From positions 14,696-78,695 of the forward strand of contig JBGCFR010000025.1 in assembly GCA_045107045.1 (NCBI GenBank): a stretch of 64,000 nt of DNA, read 5' to 3'. Every line of letters begins with the position of its first letter. Positions within the stretch are counted from its first letter, which is position 1. This document shows positions 16,816 to 24,924 of this stretch, piece after piece. The notes under the pieces are model-generated. The model ran no database searches, was not told the DNA's origin, and worked only from the letters and a program-made list of their open reading frames with translations. The position numbers and the translations under genes were made by a program. The stretch is from Putridiphycobacter sp045107045 (GTDB lineage: Bacteria; Bacteroidota; Bacteroidia; Flavobacteriales_D; Crocinitomicaceae).

Positions 16816-18279
16816 AGACAGTATAAATTGCTTTCTATCGTTCTGAATTAAAGAATTGCTGCCTTCTAATTCTGGAGAGTAAGCATAATGTTCTGATCCT
16901 ACTTTTGAAAACATGGTGGCAAAGTCTAAATAAACACTTCCAAAGTTATATCCAATTCCGGCTGTATAGTTTTGCACTGGTTTATCAAAAACACCTTTTT
17001 CTGGTTTGTAAGCTGAGCCAAAAATAGCGTAGCCTCCTCTTAAGTATAATTGCTTATTGATTCTTGCCTCAGCACCAAATTTTAAGTTAAAGGTAGATTG
17101 ATATAAATTGTCAATCTGCTTGTTTTCGTCGTTATAGGAATAGAAACCAGTTCCTATATTGCTAGGTGATTTCATAAATGTTTTACTATAATCAACTAAC
17201 TCTAATTCCGCACCAATACTTCCAATTTTTTTACTAACAAGCCCTAATGAAAAATTTGCTCGCATAGGTGTTCTGATAATATAATCATTGGCTCCGGTCG
17301 GCGGACCGTTTTCTGGGCTTATTGTACCATTAATTGTTGTGTTAGTCATATCATTTCCAAATTGTTCATTAATGCTAATACGAGTAGGTGTTTCAATAGA
17401 TGCTCCAACTCTAATAAACTCTGCAGGAATATATATTAAACCAACTCTTGCATTTATTCCAGAGCCTTTGGCTTGAAGGTAACCGGAATAATCAAGTTGG
17501 GTAATCCAGGTAGCAGAATCTTTAAATTGTTCTTGATGCGAAAAACGTGAGTCATAATTTAAAGTCACAACATTGAAGCTTCCCCCAATCAATAATTTAT
17601 TCTTGTAGTTTCCACTGATGGAAAAATTGATTTCTCCCATTCCACCTTCTGTTGTGACAGTTCGTGAATGATTCGATTTTCCAACGGCTCCTGAACTATA
17701 ATAATAATCTGTGCTATCATTAGTAGTAGAATATGGATCTATTACATAACTTTCGTATGCTAACCCAGATGAAAATGGATTTAAACTACTCGAATTAGTT
17801 GGTGGTGTATTATCAGCTTCAGCAATAAAATAGTCTACGATAGATCCATTCGATTCTCCACCATACGAAAAGCTATTATTAAAACTCTGTTTTCTATTAT
17901 AACCCATTCCAAGTTGAATTCCTGCCCAGCCATTGTACTTTTTTGGATCAAGACTGTAAGCTTTTAAATAAGATATATTTCCAAGTTTTAGCTTATTCGA
18001 CGATTTTGCAAAGCTTCTTTCTTGAAATTCGGCGGTGGTGTTGTTGTTTTCTAAAAAAGTGGTAAACGAAAAATTGTTTTTCGAAAACCTGCCTGATGCC
18101 GCAGGGTTTTTAAGAGTAGAAGAGTAATCTCCACCCAATGCTGTCATTGCACCTGCCATACTTATGTTTCTTGCTGTGCCGCCTAAAGATTCTTGAGAAT
18201 ATCTTAAGGCGTCTTCCTCGTTTTGGGCATTAAGAAACCCAGTTGTGCCAATTAAAAGGCCAAATATTATCCATTTCAT
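16798..18279 (-). CDS. outer-membrane transport barrel (OMPP1/FadL-like)
   Basis: This 493-residue protein has a signal peptide (about 1-18, ending LNAQ) and then the FadL-like N-terminal plug pattern SLGGTARNISMAGAMTALGG followed by NPAASGRFSKN. Strands alternate aromatic and polar residues to the C-terminal FILSFGYRF, with a terminal Phe as barrel proteins need. Members of this group take up hydrophobic compounds, but many Bacteroidota copies have no assigned substrate. It lies 18 bases after the repeat lipoprotein gene, so the two are likely one transcript. Confidence 0.85.
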   Translation of the reverse strand: MKWIIFGLLIGTTGFLNAQNEEDALRYSQESLGGTARNISMAGAMTALGGDYSSTLKNPAASGRFSKNNFSFTTFLENNNTTAEFQERSFAKSSNKLKLGNISYLKAYSLDPKKYNGWAGIQLGMGYNRKQSFNNSFSYGGESNGSIVDYFIAEADNTPPTNSSSLNPFSSGLAYESYVIDPYSTTNDSTDYYYSSGAVGKSNHSRTVTTEGGMGEINFSISGNYKNKLLIGGSFNVVTLNYDSRFSHQEQFKDSATWITQLDYSGYLQAKGSGINARVGLIYIPAEFIRVGASIETPTRISINEQFGNDMTNTTINGTISPENGPPTGANDYIIRTPMRANFSLGLVSKKIGSIGAELELVDYSKTFMKSPSNIGTGFYSYNDENKQIDNLYQSTFNLKFGAEARINKQLYLRGGYAIFGSAYKPEKGVFDKPVQNYTAGIGYNFGSVYLDFATMFSKVGSEHYAYSPELEGSNSLIQNDRKQFILSFGYRF

Positions 18280-18297
18280 AATTAAATACTTTAAAAA

Positions 18298-19881
18298 TTA
18301 TCTTCTTCCTCCTCTGCTCGAACTTGAATTAGAACTTCTTGAACTTGACCTGCTGCTTGATCCAGAAGAACTTGACCTGGTAGGAGTAGACCTTGAAGGT
18401 GATGTTCTAGTCGGCGTCGACCTTGTTGGTGTTGTTCTAGTCGGTGTTGATCTAGTTGGTGTCGATCTAGTTGGTGTCGATCTAGTTGGTGTCGACCTTG
18501 TTGGTGTCGATCTAGTTGGTGTCGACCTTGTTGGTGTTGTTCTAGTCGGTGCTGACCTTGTTGGTGTCGATCTTGTTGGTGCTGATCTAGTTGGTGCAGT
18601 TCTAGTCGGCGCAGTTCTGGTTGGTTCAGTCCTAGTTGGTGCAGACTCTGTTGAATTTCTTGTAGGACTTGTATTCCTAGGGGCAGTTCTACTTGGTGCT
18701 GATTCAGTGTTAGTTCGTGTTGGTCTAGTATTAGAGTTAGTTGTTCTATTCGTTTTAATAGGTTTAGCTTCCCATCTATTAGTAGCTGGTTTTAAATCCC
18801 TAGGTTTACTAATTGGTGTTCTTGTATTTGAGCTTTCTGCCGAATTGTTGGTTGATTTAGTCGGCGGTGTTATTCTTCTATCCAAATTATTCGAATTTTC
18901 TTTAGGAGAAATCCTATTAGATTCAACTCCTCTCGTGTTTCTAGATGGCAATTTTGCAGCTGCATAATTGTCTACTACTCTCTGATCTTGACGATTTGGT
19001 GTGTCAAAACTTGGCTTTTTTGCGGCCACCGGAGTTCTTTGTTTGCTATTTGAAGCAACAGTATTTGTTGAAGTTGCACTTGCACTTCTTACTGTAGTAG
19101 GGTAGGCTGTATTGTTATTTGATCTTGAGCCTGTGCTCATACCTCTTCTATGGCCATAGTGATGATTATTGTTTCCATTGGCAAAATCATTCGAATTGTT
19201 CCAATTATTATTTGCATTATTCCAACCATTGTTCCAACCATTGTTCCAACCATTATTCCAGCCATTGTTCCATCCGCCAGCATAGTAAGGATTGTTCCAA
19301 CTATTATAGTATGGTGAGTTCCATCCGTTATAGTATGGTGAATTCCATCCGAAGTTACCATAGTAGGGATTGTTCCATCTGTTATAATATGGGTTGTTCC
19401 AACCATTGTAAGGATTACCCCATCCACCATAATATGCGGTGTTCCATCCCCAGCTAGGTCCATTTAAGTAAAAACTATTATACCCCCATGAGTTACCCCA
19501 ATATGCAAAATTTGCACGTGGTCTATAATAATTAAAGTGGTTAAAGCGGCAATTGTTTCGGTAGTGAATCTCGCAAAAGACATTCGTATTGGTGTTAACT
19601 GCATTGCCATTATTGCTATAGTAATTGTTTACGGTGATGTTGTCATTGTTCGAAAAAGACTGATTAGGATTTTGCTCTTCTGACCTGTCTTCTACAATAA
19701 TTTGGTTATTTTCGTTTTCCGCATCCTTAATAAATGCATCATATCCTGATTCATCTTTAGTCTCAGTATACACAAGTTGGGGTGCGTCATAAACATCATC
19801 ATGTAAGATTTTGGTAGTTTGACAAGAATTAATGGTTAAAACTCCGATCATTGTTGCTAAAAAATAAAATGTCTTTTTCAT
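18298..19881 (-). CDS. low-complexity repeat lipoprotein
   Basis: The frame opens at 19929, but the likely start is the internal ATG at 19881, because a lipoprotein signal follows at once: MKKTFYFLATMIGVLTINSC with the lipobox Cys at 20. The mature 507 residues hold an acidic linker, a Trp/Asn/Tyr/Gly block made of WNNPYY and WNNG units (about residues 120-230), a Ser/Thr/Asn-rich basic spacer, and about 18 Thr-Pro-Thr-Arg-Ser pentads (about 410-505), ending in Ser/Arg-rich GGRR. It has no known domain. It is probably a surface or periplasmic disordered protein, perhaps binding acidic glycans or DNA. It is followed 18 bases on by the FadL-like barrel. Confidence 0.8.
   Translation of the reverse strand: MKKTFYFLATMIGVLTINSCQTTKILHDDVYDAPQLVYTETKDESGYDAFIKDAENENNQIIVEDRSEEQNPNQSFSNNDNITVNNYYSNNGNAVNTNTNVFCEIHYRNNCRFNHFNYYRPRANFAYWGNSWGYNSFYLNGPSWGWNTAYYGGWGNPYNGWNNPYYNRWNNPYYGNFGWNSPYYNGWNSPYYNSWNNPYYAGGWNNGWNNGWNNGWNNGWNNANNNWNNSNDFANGNNNHHYGHRRGMSTGSRSNNNTAYPTTVRSASATSTNTVASNSKQRTPVAAKKPSFDTPNRQDQRVVDNYAAAKLPSRNTRGVESNRISPKENSNNLDRRITPPTKSTNNSAESSNTRTPISKPRDLKPATNRWEAKPIKTNRTTNSNTRPTRTNTESAPSRTAPRNTSPTRNSTESAPTRTEPTRTAPTRTAPTRSAPTRSTPTRSAPTRTTPTRSTPTRSTPTRSTPTRSTPTRSTPTRSTPTRTTPTRSTPTRTSPSRSTPTRSSSSGSSSRSSSRSSNSSSSRGGRR
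18376..18651. repeat. 15-bp tandem repeats coding for TPTRS
   Basis: About 18 degenerate copies of a 15-base unit (ttggtgtcgatctag and variants) lie in the repeat lipoprotein gene and keep the reading frame. Every unit is a multiple of three, so gain or loss changes length without a frameshift. The opposite strand also stays open through this block, which is a side effect of the repeat. Confidence 0.85.
19216..19275. repeat. 12-bp tandem repeats coding for WNNG
   Basis: About five copies of a 12-base unit (ccattgttccaa) run in tandem inside the same gene and encode Trp-Asn-Asn-Gly. Looser relatives (the WNNPYY units) extend to about 19440. Confidence 0.8.
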
Positions 19882-19890
19882 AATGTTTGA

Positions 19891-19921
19891 TTTGTAAAGG
19901 AAAAACTTATTTTTACCTTTG
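19891..19921 (+). promoter_or_regulatory. promoter of proS
   Basis: TTTG at 19891-19894, a 19-base spacer, and TACCTTTG at 19914-19921 match the Bacteroidota consensus (TTTG, 19, TAnnTTTG) exactly. The ATG of proS follows 35 bases later. It overlaps the start region of the divergent repeat lipoprotein gene. Confidence 0.8.
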
Positions 19922-19956
19922 TTCCACATCTACCAAGATACAAAAATTATACCAAA

Positions 19957-21435
19957 ATGTCAAACAAAATAACTCCACGCGAAAAAGATTATTCGCAGTG
20001 GTATAATGATATTATTAAAATAGCTGATTTAGCTGAGCATTCAGAAGTAAGAGGCTGTATGGTGATTAAACCATATGGTTTTGCTATTTGGGAAAATATG
20101 AAGGCTATTTTAGATCAAAAATTTAAAGAAACGGGTCATTCAAATGCTTATTTTCCAATTTTTATCCCAAAAAGCTTGTTTGAGGCTGAAGAGAAAAACG
20201 CAGAAGGATTTGCTAAAGAATGTGCTGTTGTTACTCATTATAGATTAAAAAACGATCCTGATAATAAAGGAAAGCTAATTGTTGACCCAGAAGCTAAACT
20301 TACTGAAGAGTTAGTTGTAAGACCAACAAGTGAAGCTATTATTTGGAGCACCTATAAAAAGTGGATTCAATCTTATAGAGACCTTCCATTACTGATAAAT
20401 CAGTGGGCAAATGTGGTACGGTGGGAGCTCAGAACACGATTGTTTTTACGTACAGCAGAATTTTTATGGCAGGAAGGCCATACGGCTCATGCAACAAAAA
20501 GTGAAGCAGTCACCGAAGCAGAACAAATGAATAATGTTTATGCTGATTTTGCTGAAACATATATGGCCATGCCAGTAATTAAAGGACTAAAAACAGAAAG
20601 TGAGCGTTTTGCAGGAGCTGACGAAACTTACTGCATTGAAGCTATGATGCAAGATGGTAAAGCGCTTCAAGCTGGAACCTCACATTTTTTAGGACAAAAT
20701 TTTTCGAAAGCATTTGATGTGAAGTTTGCTAACAAGGAAGGTAAAGAAGATTTTGTGTGGGCAACTTCATGGGGTGTTTCCACTCGTTTGATGGGAGCCT
20801 TAATTATGACACATTCTGATGACCTAGGTTTGGTATTACCTCCAAAATTAGCTCCGATTCATGTTGCTATTGTACCTATTTATAAGAGTGAGGAACAGCT
20901 TAATGCTATTTATGATAAACTTCAACCTTTAATGCAAGATCTTAAATCTAAAGGTTTTGTTGTGAAATTTGATGATGATGACCAACGCAGACCAGGATGG
21001 AAGTTTGCTGAGTATGAAGCCAAAGGTGTTCCAATAAGAATTGCAATCGGTCCAAGAGATTTAGAAAATAATCAAGCTGAAGTTGCAAGACGGGATACTC
21101 AAGAAAAAACAACAGTTAGTTTTAATGGAATTTCAGATTATATAATTAATCTATTAGATGATATTCAAGTGAATTTATTTGCAAAAGCAAAAGAGTATAG
21201 AGATACACAATGCAGACCAATTGATTCATATGAAGAGTTTAAGGAAAAAATTGAAACTGAAGGAGGTTTCTTTTTAGTACATTGGGATGGTACTGCTGAA
21301 ACAGAAGAAAAAATAAAAAAAGACACGAAGGCAACTATTCGCTGTATTCCATTTTACTTGCCTGAGGAAGAAGGTAAATGCATGGTGACAGGACAGCCAA
21401 GCAGTAAAAGAGTTGTTTTAGCAAAAGCCTATTAA
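19957..21435 (+). CDS. proS: prolyl-tRNA synthetase
   Basis: This 492-residue class II synthetase charges tRNA-Pro. It has the ProS motifs: a FPIFIPKSLF region after the N-terminal helix, VVRPTSEAIIW, RWELRTRLFLRTAEFLWQEG, and the HSDDLGLVLPPKLAP segment before the anticodon-binding domain. The zinc-like C-terminal part ends with AKAY (a Tyr end is usual). Length and the missing YbaK insertion indicate the shorter archaeal/eukaryotic-type ProS common in Bacteroidota. It is followed 11 bases later by a conserved hypothetical gene. Confidence 0.96.
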   Translation: MSNKITPREKDYSQWYNDIIKIADLAEHSEVRGCMVIKPYGFAIWENMKAILDQKFKETGHSNAYFPIFIPKSLFEAEEKNAEGFAKECAVVTHYRLKNDPDNKGKLIVDPEAKLTEELVVRPTSEAIIWSTYKKWIQSYRDLPLLINQWANVVRWELRTRLFLRTAEFLWQEGHTAHATKSEAVTEAEQMNNVYADFAETYMAMPVIKGLKTESERFAGADETYCIEAMMQDGKALQAGTSHFLGQNFSKAFDVKFANKEGKEDFVWATSWGVSTRLMGALIMTHSDDLGLVLPPKLAPIHVAIVPIYKSEEQLNAIYDKLQPLMQDLKSKGFVVKFDDDDQRRPGWKFAEYEAKGVPIRIAIGPRDLENNQAEVARRDTQEKTTVSFNGISDYIINLLDDIQVNLFAKAKEYRDTQCRPIDSYEEFKEKIETEGGFFLVHWDGTAETEEKIKKDTKATIRCIPFYLPEEEGKCMVTGQPSSKRVVLAKAY

Positions 21436-21446
21436 ATTAATAAACA

Positions 21447-22130
21447 ATGGAAAAAGAAAGAAATCATATTGTTAATTTGCTAAAAAGCAAATCGGTAATG
21501 AAGCAAAATGTGTTTTCAAACACTAAGGAATGGTTTAGAATATTAAAGCAAGAATTGTCTGAATGTATAAGTTTAATTCAGGAGGAGCTGAAAGATACTC
21601 CTAAAATAAGGTTAAAATATGTTGATGCTGGTCCATACGAGGCGCAGTTATTTATTGGTTCAGATGTTTTGATTTTTTACATGCATACGAATGTATTTAG
21701 GTTTTCTAAATCAAATTTTGTTCACCAAAGCTCTTATTTAAAGAAAGATCCAACTGCTGCTTATTGTGGAATTATTAATATTTATAATTTTTTAGCTGAC
21801 TCCTATGAGTTAAAACGATCTAATGATGCAGGTTACTTAATTTCAAGAATTTTTGTAAATAAAGATAATCATTTTATGATTGAAGGTAAAGGTTATTTAG
21901 AATTCGCTTACAGAGATTTTTTAAACCAAGTAATGCATAAAGATGTGATGTTAGACGTTATTTTAAAGGTTGCAGCATACGCTATTGAATTTGATCTATT
22001 AACACCTCCATATAACTCAGTTGGTGTTGTTTCAGTTGATCAAATGCAAACACTTAGCAATAATTCAAAATTGAAAACAGGAAAACGCCTCGGATTCAAG
22101 TTCCAAGGAGACAATAAAATTATTGGCTAA
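21447..22130 (+). CDS. conserved hypothetical cytosolic protein
   Basis: This 227-residue protein has no signal peptide or membrane span. It is unrecognised. Notable stretches are LKYVDAGPYEAQLFIGSDVLIFYMHTN, AAYCGIINIYNFLADSYE and a late VGVVSVDQMQTLSNNSKL. The C-terminus ends in a basic GKRLGFKFQGD. It follows proS by 11 bases and is probably co-transcribed with it. I recall similar proteins near proS in other Flavobacteriales, but no function is known to me. Confidence 0.7.
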   Translation: MEKERNHIVNLLKSKSVMKQNVFSNTKEWFRILKQELSECISLIQEELKDTPKIRLKYVDAGPYEAQLFIGSDVLIFYMHTNVFRFSKSNFVHQSSYLKKDPTAAYCGIINIYNFLADSYELKRSNDAGYLISRIFVNKDNHFMIEGKGYLEFAYRDFLNQVMHKDVMLDVILKVAAYAIEFDLLTPPYNSVGVVSVDQMQTLSNNSKLKTGKRLGFKFQGDNKIIG

Positions 22131-22144
22131 ATTTCACCTAAAAA

Positions 22145-22175
22145 TTTGTCAGGAAAAAAAATAGAATTATATTTG
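22145..22175 (+). promoter_or_regulatory. promoter of the tRNA-Glu / rpsT unit
   Basis: TTTG at 22145-22148, 19 bases, and TATATTTG at 22168-22175 make an exact Bacteroidota consensus. The first tRNA begins 31 bases after the box. Confidence 0.8.
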
Positions 22176-22205
22176 CACTCCTTTTGCGAAAGGAATTGAT
22201 ATTTT

Positions 22206-22277
22206 GGCCCATTCGTCTAGTGGTTAGGACGCCAGGTTTTCATCCTGGAAACAGGAGTTCGATTCTCCTATGGGCTA
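22206..22277 (+). tRNA. tRNA-Glu (TTC), copy 1
   Basis: A 72-base cloverleaf: acceptor GGCCCAT/ATGGGCT, anticodon stem CCAGG/CCTGG with loop TTTTCAT and anticodon TTC at 22239-22241, T-arm AGGAG/CTCCT around TTCGATT. The discriminator is A and no CCA is encoded. It is the first of two copies 94 bases apart. Confidence 0.97.
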
Positions 22278-22299
22278 CAAGTTTGAAGTAATTATTTTT

Positions 22300-22371
22300 G
22301 GCCCATTCGTCTAGTGGTTAGGACGCCAGGTTTTCATCCTGGAAACAGGAGTTCGATTCTCCTATGGGCTA
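22300..22371 (+). tRNA. tRNA-Glu (TTC), copy 2
   Basis: This is identical to copy 1 over all 72 bases, including the anticodon TTC. The spacer between the copies is 22 bases. rpsT follows 44 bases later with no terminator between them, so tRNA and mRNA may share a transcript. Confidence 0.97.
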
Positions 22372-22415
22372 CTTGTAATGCTTCAATTTAAATTAAAAGA
22401 AAAAACAATAGAATT

Positions 22416-22667
22416 ATGGCAAATCATAAATCGGCATTAAAAAGAATTAGATCAAACAATGCTAAACGTTTGAGAAATAAGTATGTGCATAAAACAACTA
22501 GAAATGCAGTACGAGTTTTAAGAGCGTCAACCGATAAGAAAGAAGCGACAGCTATGCTTCCAAAGGTTATAGCAATGCTTGATAAATTAGCGAAAAGAAA
22601 TATTATTCACAAGAAGAAGGCAAGTAACTTAAAGTCGAAATTAACCAAGCAGGTTAACGGACTTTAA
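22416..22667 (+). CDS. rpsT: 30S ribosomal protein S20
   Basis: This 83-residue, very basic helical protein starts MANHKSALKRIRSNNAKRLRN, which is the S20 signature. It carries the KRNIIHKKKASNLKSKL segment near the C-terminus. It binds 16S rRNA early in assembly. Length is standard. It follows the two tRNA-Glu genes and has a strong terminator 24 bases after the stop. Confidence 0.97.
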   Translation: MANHKSALKRIRSNNAKRLRNKYVHKTTRNAVRVLRASTDKKEATAMLPKVIAMLDKLAKRNIIHKKKASNLKSKLTKQVNGL

Positions 22668-22690
22668 TTCATTAGCAATCATTTTTAAGA

Positions 22691-22719
22691 AGCTTTTCCG
22701 TCATGGAAAGGCTTTTTTT
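22691..22719 (+). terminator. rho-independent terminator of rpsT
   Basis: AGCTTTTCC at 22691-22699 pairs with GGAAAGGCT at 22705-22713 around GTCAT, followed by T7. Confidence 0.88.
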
Positions 22720-22897
22720 GTTTGTAATTGTATGTGTTTAATAATTAGATAATTACAATTTTAATTGTTTTCTTGATGTAACTTTGGAACGATATATGCA
22801 AAGGCTAAGATAGAAATAGAAATAACCGTTCAATTTCTCAAGATATAATTCGGCAAAGAAATGATAAGGTTGATTTTGAAAAAAGAATTGAAATTCT

Positions 22898-22927
22898 TTT
22901 GAAAATTGAGGACTTATTGTAATTTTG
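22898..22927 (+). promoter_or_regulatory. promoter of the OmpA-family gene
   Basis: TTTG ending at 22901, 18 bases, and TAATTTTG at 22920-22927 match the Bacteroidota boxes. The ATG is 28 bases downstream. The promoter also argues against the minus-strand frame at 22753-22941 being a gene. Confidence 0.7.
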
Positions 22928-22955
22928 GGAGAAATTGACATAATCAGTTTAATAT

Positions 22956-24098
22956 ATGAAAATGAAGAAATTTGTACTACTAACTAGCTTAAGTTTAGGA
23001 CTAGTGTTTAATGTGTCAGCTCAATCAGCAACGGATTTAGTTGAGAATGGTAGTTTTGAAGATATTATAGGTAAAATTAAAAGAGCTGGATCCATTGATT
23101 TGTCATCAGGTTGGGTTTCTCCAACAAAAACTGCGGCTGATATATACTCAAGTATTATTAGGGATGATTTTGGAAGCCCCGAAAATGTGAATGGGAAGGA
23201 AGATCCTCAAGATGGATCGGCATATGCCGGATTTACATCATTTAGCTATGGTGATAAATTACCGCGTTCATATGTGTCAACTAAACTAAAGTTACCAATG
23301 CATAAAGGGCAAACGTATTGTGTTAAGTTCTACGTTTCTTTGGCTGAAGGCTCAAAATATGGCTCAAATAATATTGCAGCCAATTTTTCTAAGAAACAAT
23401 ACAATATTAATGAAGACAAAAGTATAATGGGCAAATCATCTGTTATGCATGTTGAAAATCCAATTTTTTCTGGACAATTTGGTTGGGAAGAGGTTTGTGG
23501 AACTTACATTGCAGAAGGAGGCGAAAAGTTTTTAACGATTGGTAATTTTAGTAGCAATGGTGAAACCGTTAGTGAAAGAATGAAAAAACCTACTGATTTC
23601 AGAGGGCAGCAAGCCATAAGAGCTTACTATTATCTGGATAATGTTTCAGTTGAATTAGTGGATGATGAAGGTGAGTGTAAGTGTATGACAGATGTAAAGG
23701 AAGAGGAGTCTTTTGTTTATGCCGTGAGTCCAGTCAATCCTGAAGGAATGACCATTCAACAAATTGTTAAGTATACCAAGGTTTATTTTGGATATAATTC
23801 AGATGAGGTTACCCTAAATAGTGAAGAACATTTAGACAACATAATTAATGTACTTAAGGAGAATCCAACGGTAAAAGTTAAAATGACGGTGCATGCTGAC
23901 GAAGATGAAGCACTTGATAAGAAGGCAGCTGGGATTGAAAATAAACGTTCCGAGGCTGTTTTAAAATATTTAACTGAAAACGGAGTTGATGCAGAAAGAG
24001 TTTCAGTTGAAAATGTTGGTGATTCGAATTTGGCTAATAAATCTGGTTCTGAAATTGGAAAAGCAAAAAATAGAAGAGTCACATTTATACTAATGTAA
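22956..24098 (+). CDS. OmpA-family outer-membrane protein
   Basis: This 380-residue protein has a signal peptide (about 1-22, ending FNVSAQ), an N-terminal 200-residue domain starting with LVENGSFED (a carbohydrate-binding-like jelly-roll pattern) and a C-terminal OmpA domain. The OmpA domain runs from VYFGYNSDEVTLNSEEHLDNI through VHADEDE to NKRSEAVLKYLTENGVDAERV and NRRVTFI, the peptidoglycan-binding pattern. It should sit in the outer membrane or periplasm and hold on to the cell wall. The start may be 22956 or 22962, both acceptable. It is monocistronic, with a terminator at 24119-24149. Confidence 0.88.
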   Translation: MKMKKFVLLTSLSLGLVFNVSAQSATDLVENGSFEDIIGKIKRAGSIDLSSGWVSPTKTAADIYSSIIRDDFGSPENVNGKEDPQDGSAYAGFTSFSYGDKLPRSYVSTKLKLPMHKGQTYCVKFYVSLAEGSKYGSNNIAANFSKKQYNINEDKSIMGKSSVMHVENPIFSGQFGWEEVCGTYIAEGGEKFLTIGNFSSNGETVSERMKKPTDFRGQQAIRAYYYLDNVSVELVDDEGECKCMTDVKEEESFVYAVSPVNPEGMTIQQIVKYTKVYFGYNSDEVTLNSEEHLDNIINVLKENPTVKVKMTVHADEDEALDKKAAGIENKRSEAVLKYLTENGVDAERVSVENVGDSNLANKSGSEIGKAKNRRVTFILM

Positions 24099-24118
24099 TA
24101 TAAACAAATTGATATGTA

Positions 24119-24149
24119 AAAAGTCCTGCAATTTTGCAGGACTTTTTTT
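24119..24149 (+). terminator. rho-independent terminator of the OmpA-family gene
   Basis: AAGTCCTGCAA at 24121-24131 pairs with TTGCAGGACTT at 24134-24144, followed by T-rich sequence. The perfect 11-bp stem makes it one of the strongest in the window. Confidence 0.92.
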
Positions 24150-24256
24150 ATTTACAACCATATTATTTTCCCAAAGAGGCCAGCTGCAGAATAGTAAACT
24201 TGAACTCATGATAGGGGTGAAGGCTGAAATGATTGTCATATAGATATAAAAACGAT

Positions 24257-24346
24257 ATGAATCATTTTAAGAGCCAATTATTGTACTTTACTTTAGTTAA
24301 TTTGATACTGATCTTTGTAACAATTTACTTGATCAGTTCTCTATGA
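24257..24346 (+). CDS. possible 29-residue membrane micropeptide
   Basis: An ATG at 24257 opens a frame of 29 residues. It starts MNHFKSQ and is followed by one hydrophobic helix (LLYFTLVNLILIFVTIYLI) and SSL. It ends at 24346, six bases into the end of the facing DUF3817 gene. Single-span proteins of this size are often missed. There is no clear promoter, and A-rich sequence precedes the ATG. It is otherwise unsupported. Confidence 0.3.
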   Translation: MNHFKSQLLYFTLVNLILIFVTIYLISSL

Positions 24347-24646
24347 ATTCATGTCTTGCTGTGGTTTAAAAATCTTAGCATCCGCCCAAAAAGTAGCAAA
24401 TGGTATCAATGAGGCAAATCCAGAAATTAATACTGTTTTAAACGACCATTTATATTTTATTCCAACTATCAATACAAATAAACAATACGCAATGAATAAA
24501 AACCCATGAGCATAGCCCATTATTTTATTTGGCCAAAATATGTCAAACATATATTTTAAAGGCATAGTTACAGCAAATGCGATATAACTAATTCCTTCAA
24601 TAAGTGATAGTAGCCTGAGGGTACCCAGTTTTGATGATAAATTCAT
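24341..24646 (-). CDS. DUF3817 small membrane protein
   Basis: This 101-residue protein matches the DUF3817 pattern: LRLLSLIEGISYIAFAV, then LKYMF and MGYAHGFLFIAYCLF, then LIPFATFWADAK near the end. It has three hydrophobic helices, and its middle histidine in YAHG is conserved in the family as I know it. The function of the family is unknown. It is monocistronic, with 240 bases of gene-poor sequence on the 3' side (see the micropeptide entry) and about 280 bases upstream in which I see only AT-rich sequence. Confidence 0.88.
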   Translation of the reverse strand: MNLSSKLGTLRLLSLIEGISYIAFAVTMPLKYMFDIFWPNKIMGYAHGFLFIAYCLFVLIVGIKYKWSFKTVLISGFASLIPFATFWADAKIFKPQQDMNS

Positions 24647-24924
24647 TGCTATTATTTTTTTGCCTACAAATATACACTTAGCATTTAGACTTTTCTGTAT
24701 GCAGAGACATTTGTGTTTATTTTTACATCATATAATAATGCTAATAAGATTCCATCAATAAGGAGTTTGTAATTTTTTTGAAAAACTATAGTGAAACTAA
24801 TGGATTCACAATGAAATGTAATTCATCTTTCGGCCTTTTTAGTAATTCATTTATTATAATGCCAATCTTATGGTTTATTCTGATGCATCATTAAAAAAAA
24901 AATGTAAATTTACCCTTTGGTTTT

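Noticed and set aside
18376..18651. Short regular repeats that resemble a CRISPR array
   Set aside because: The units are 15 bases, contiguous, degenerate and in-frame coding, with no spacers and no cas genes nearby.
18245..18967. A 240-residue plus-strand frame rich in Val-Gly-Val-Asp-Leu repeats
   Set aside because: It is the exact antisense shadow of the 15-base TPTRS repeat; repeated units leave several frames open. The minus-strand frame has the lipobox and codon pattern.
19137..19463. 108-residue and 112-residue frames on both strands over the WNN block
   Set aside because: Both are shadows of the repetitive lipoprotein frame, with His/Thr/Ile composition typical of such artefacts.
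22753..22941. A 62-residue minus-strand frame
   Set aside because: It overlaps the OmpA-family promoter, is low in conserved pattern, and lies next to a terminator region.
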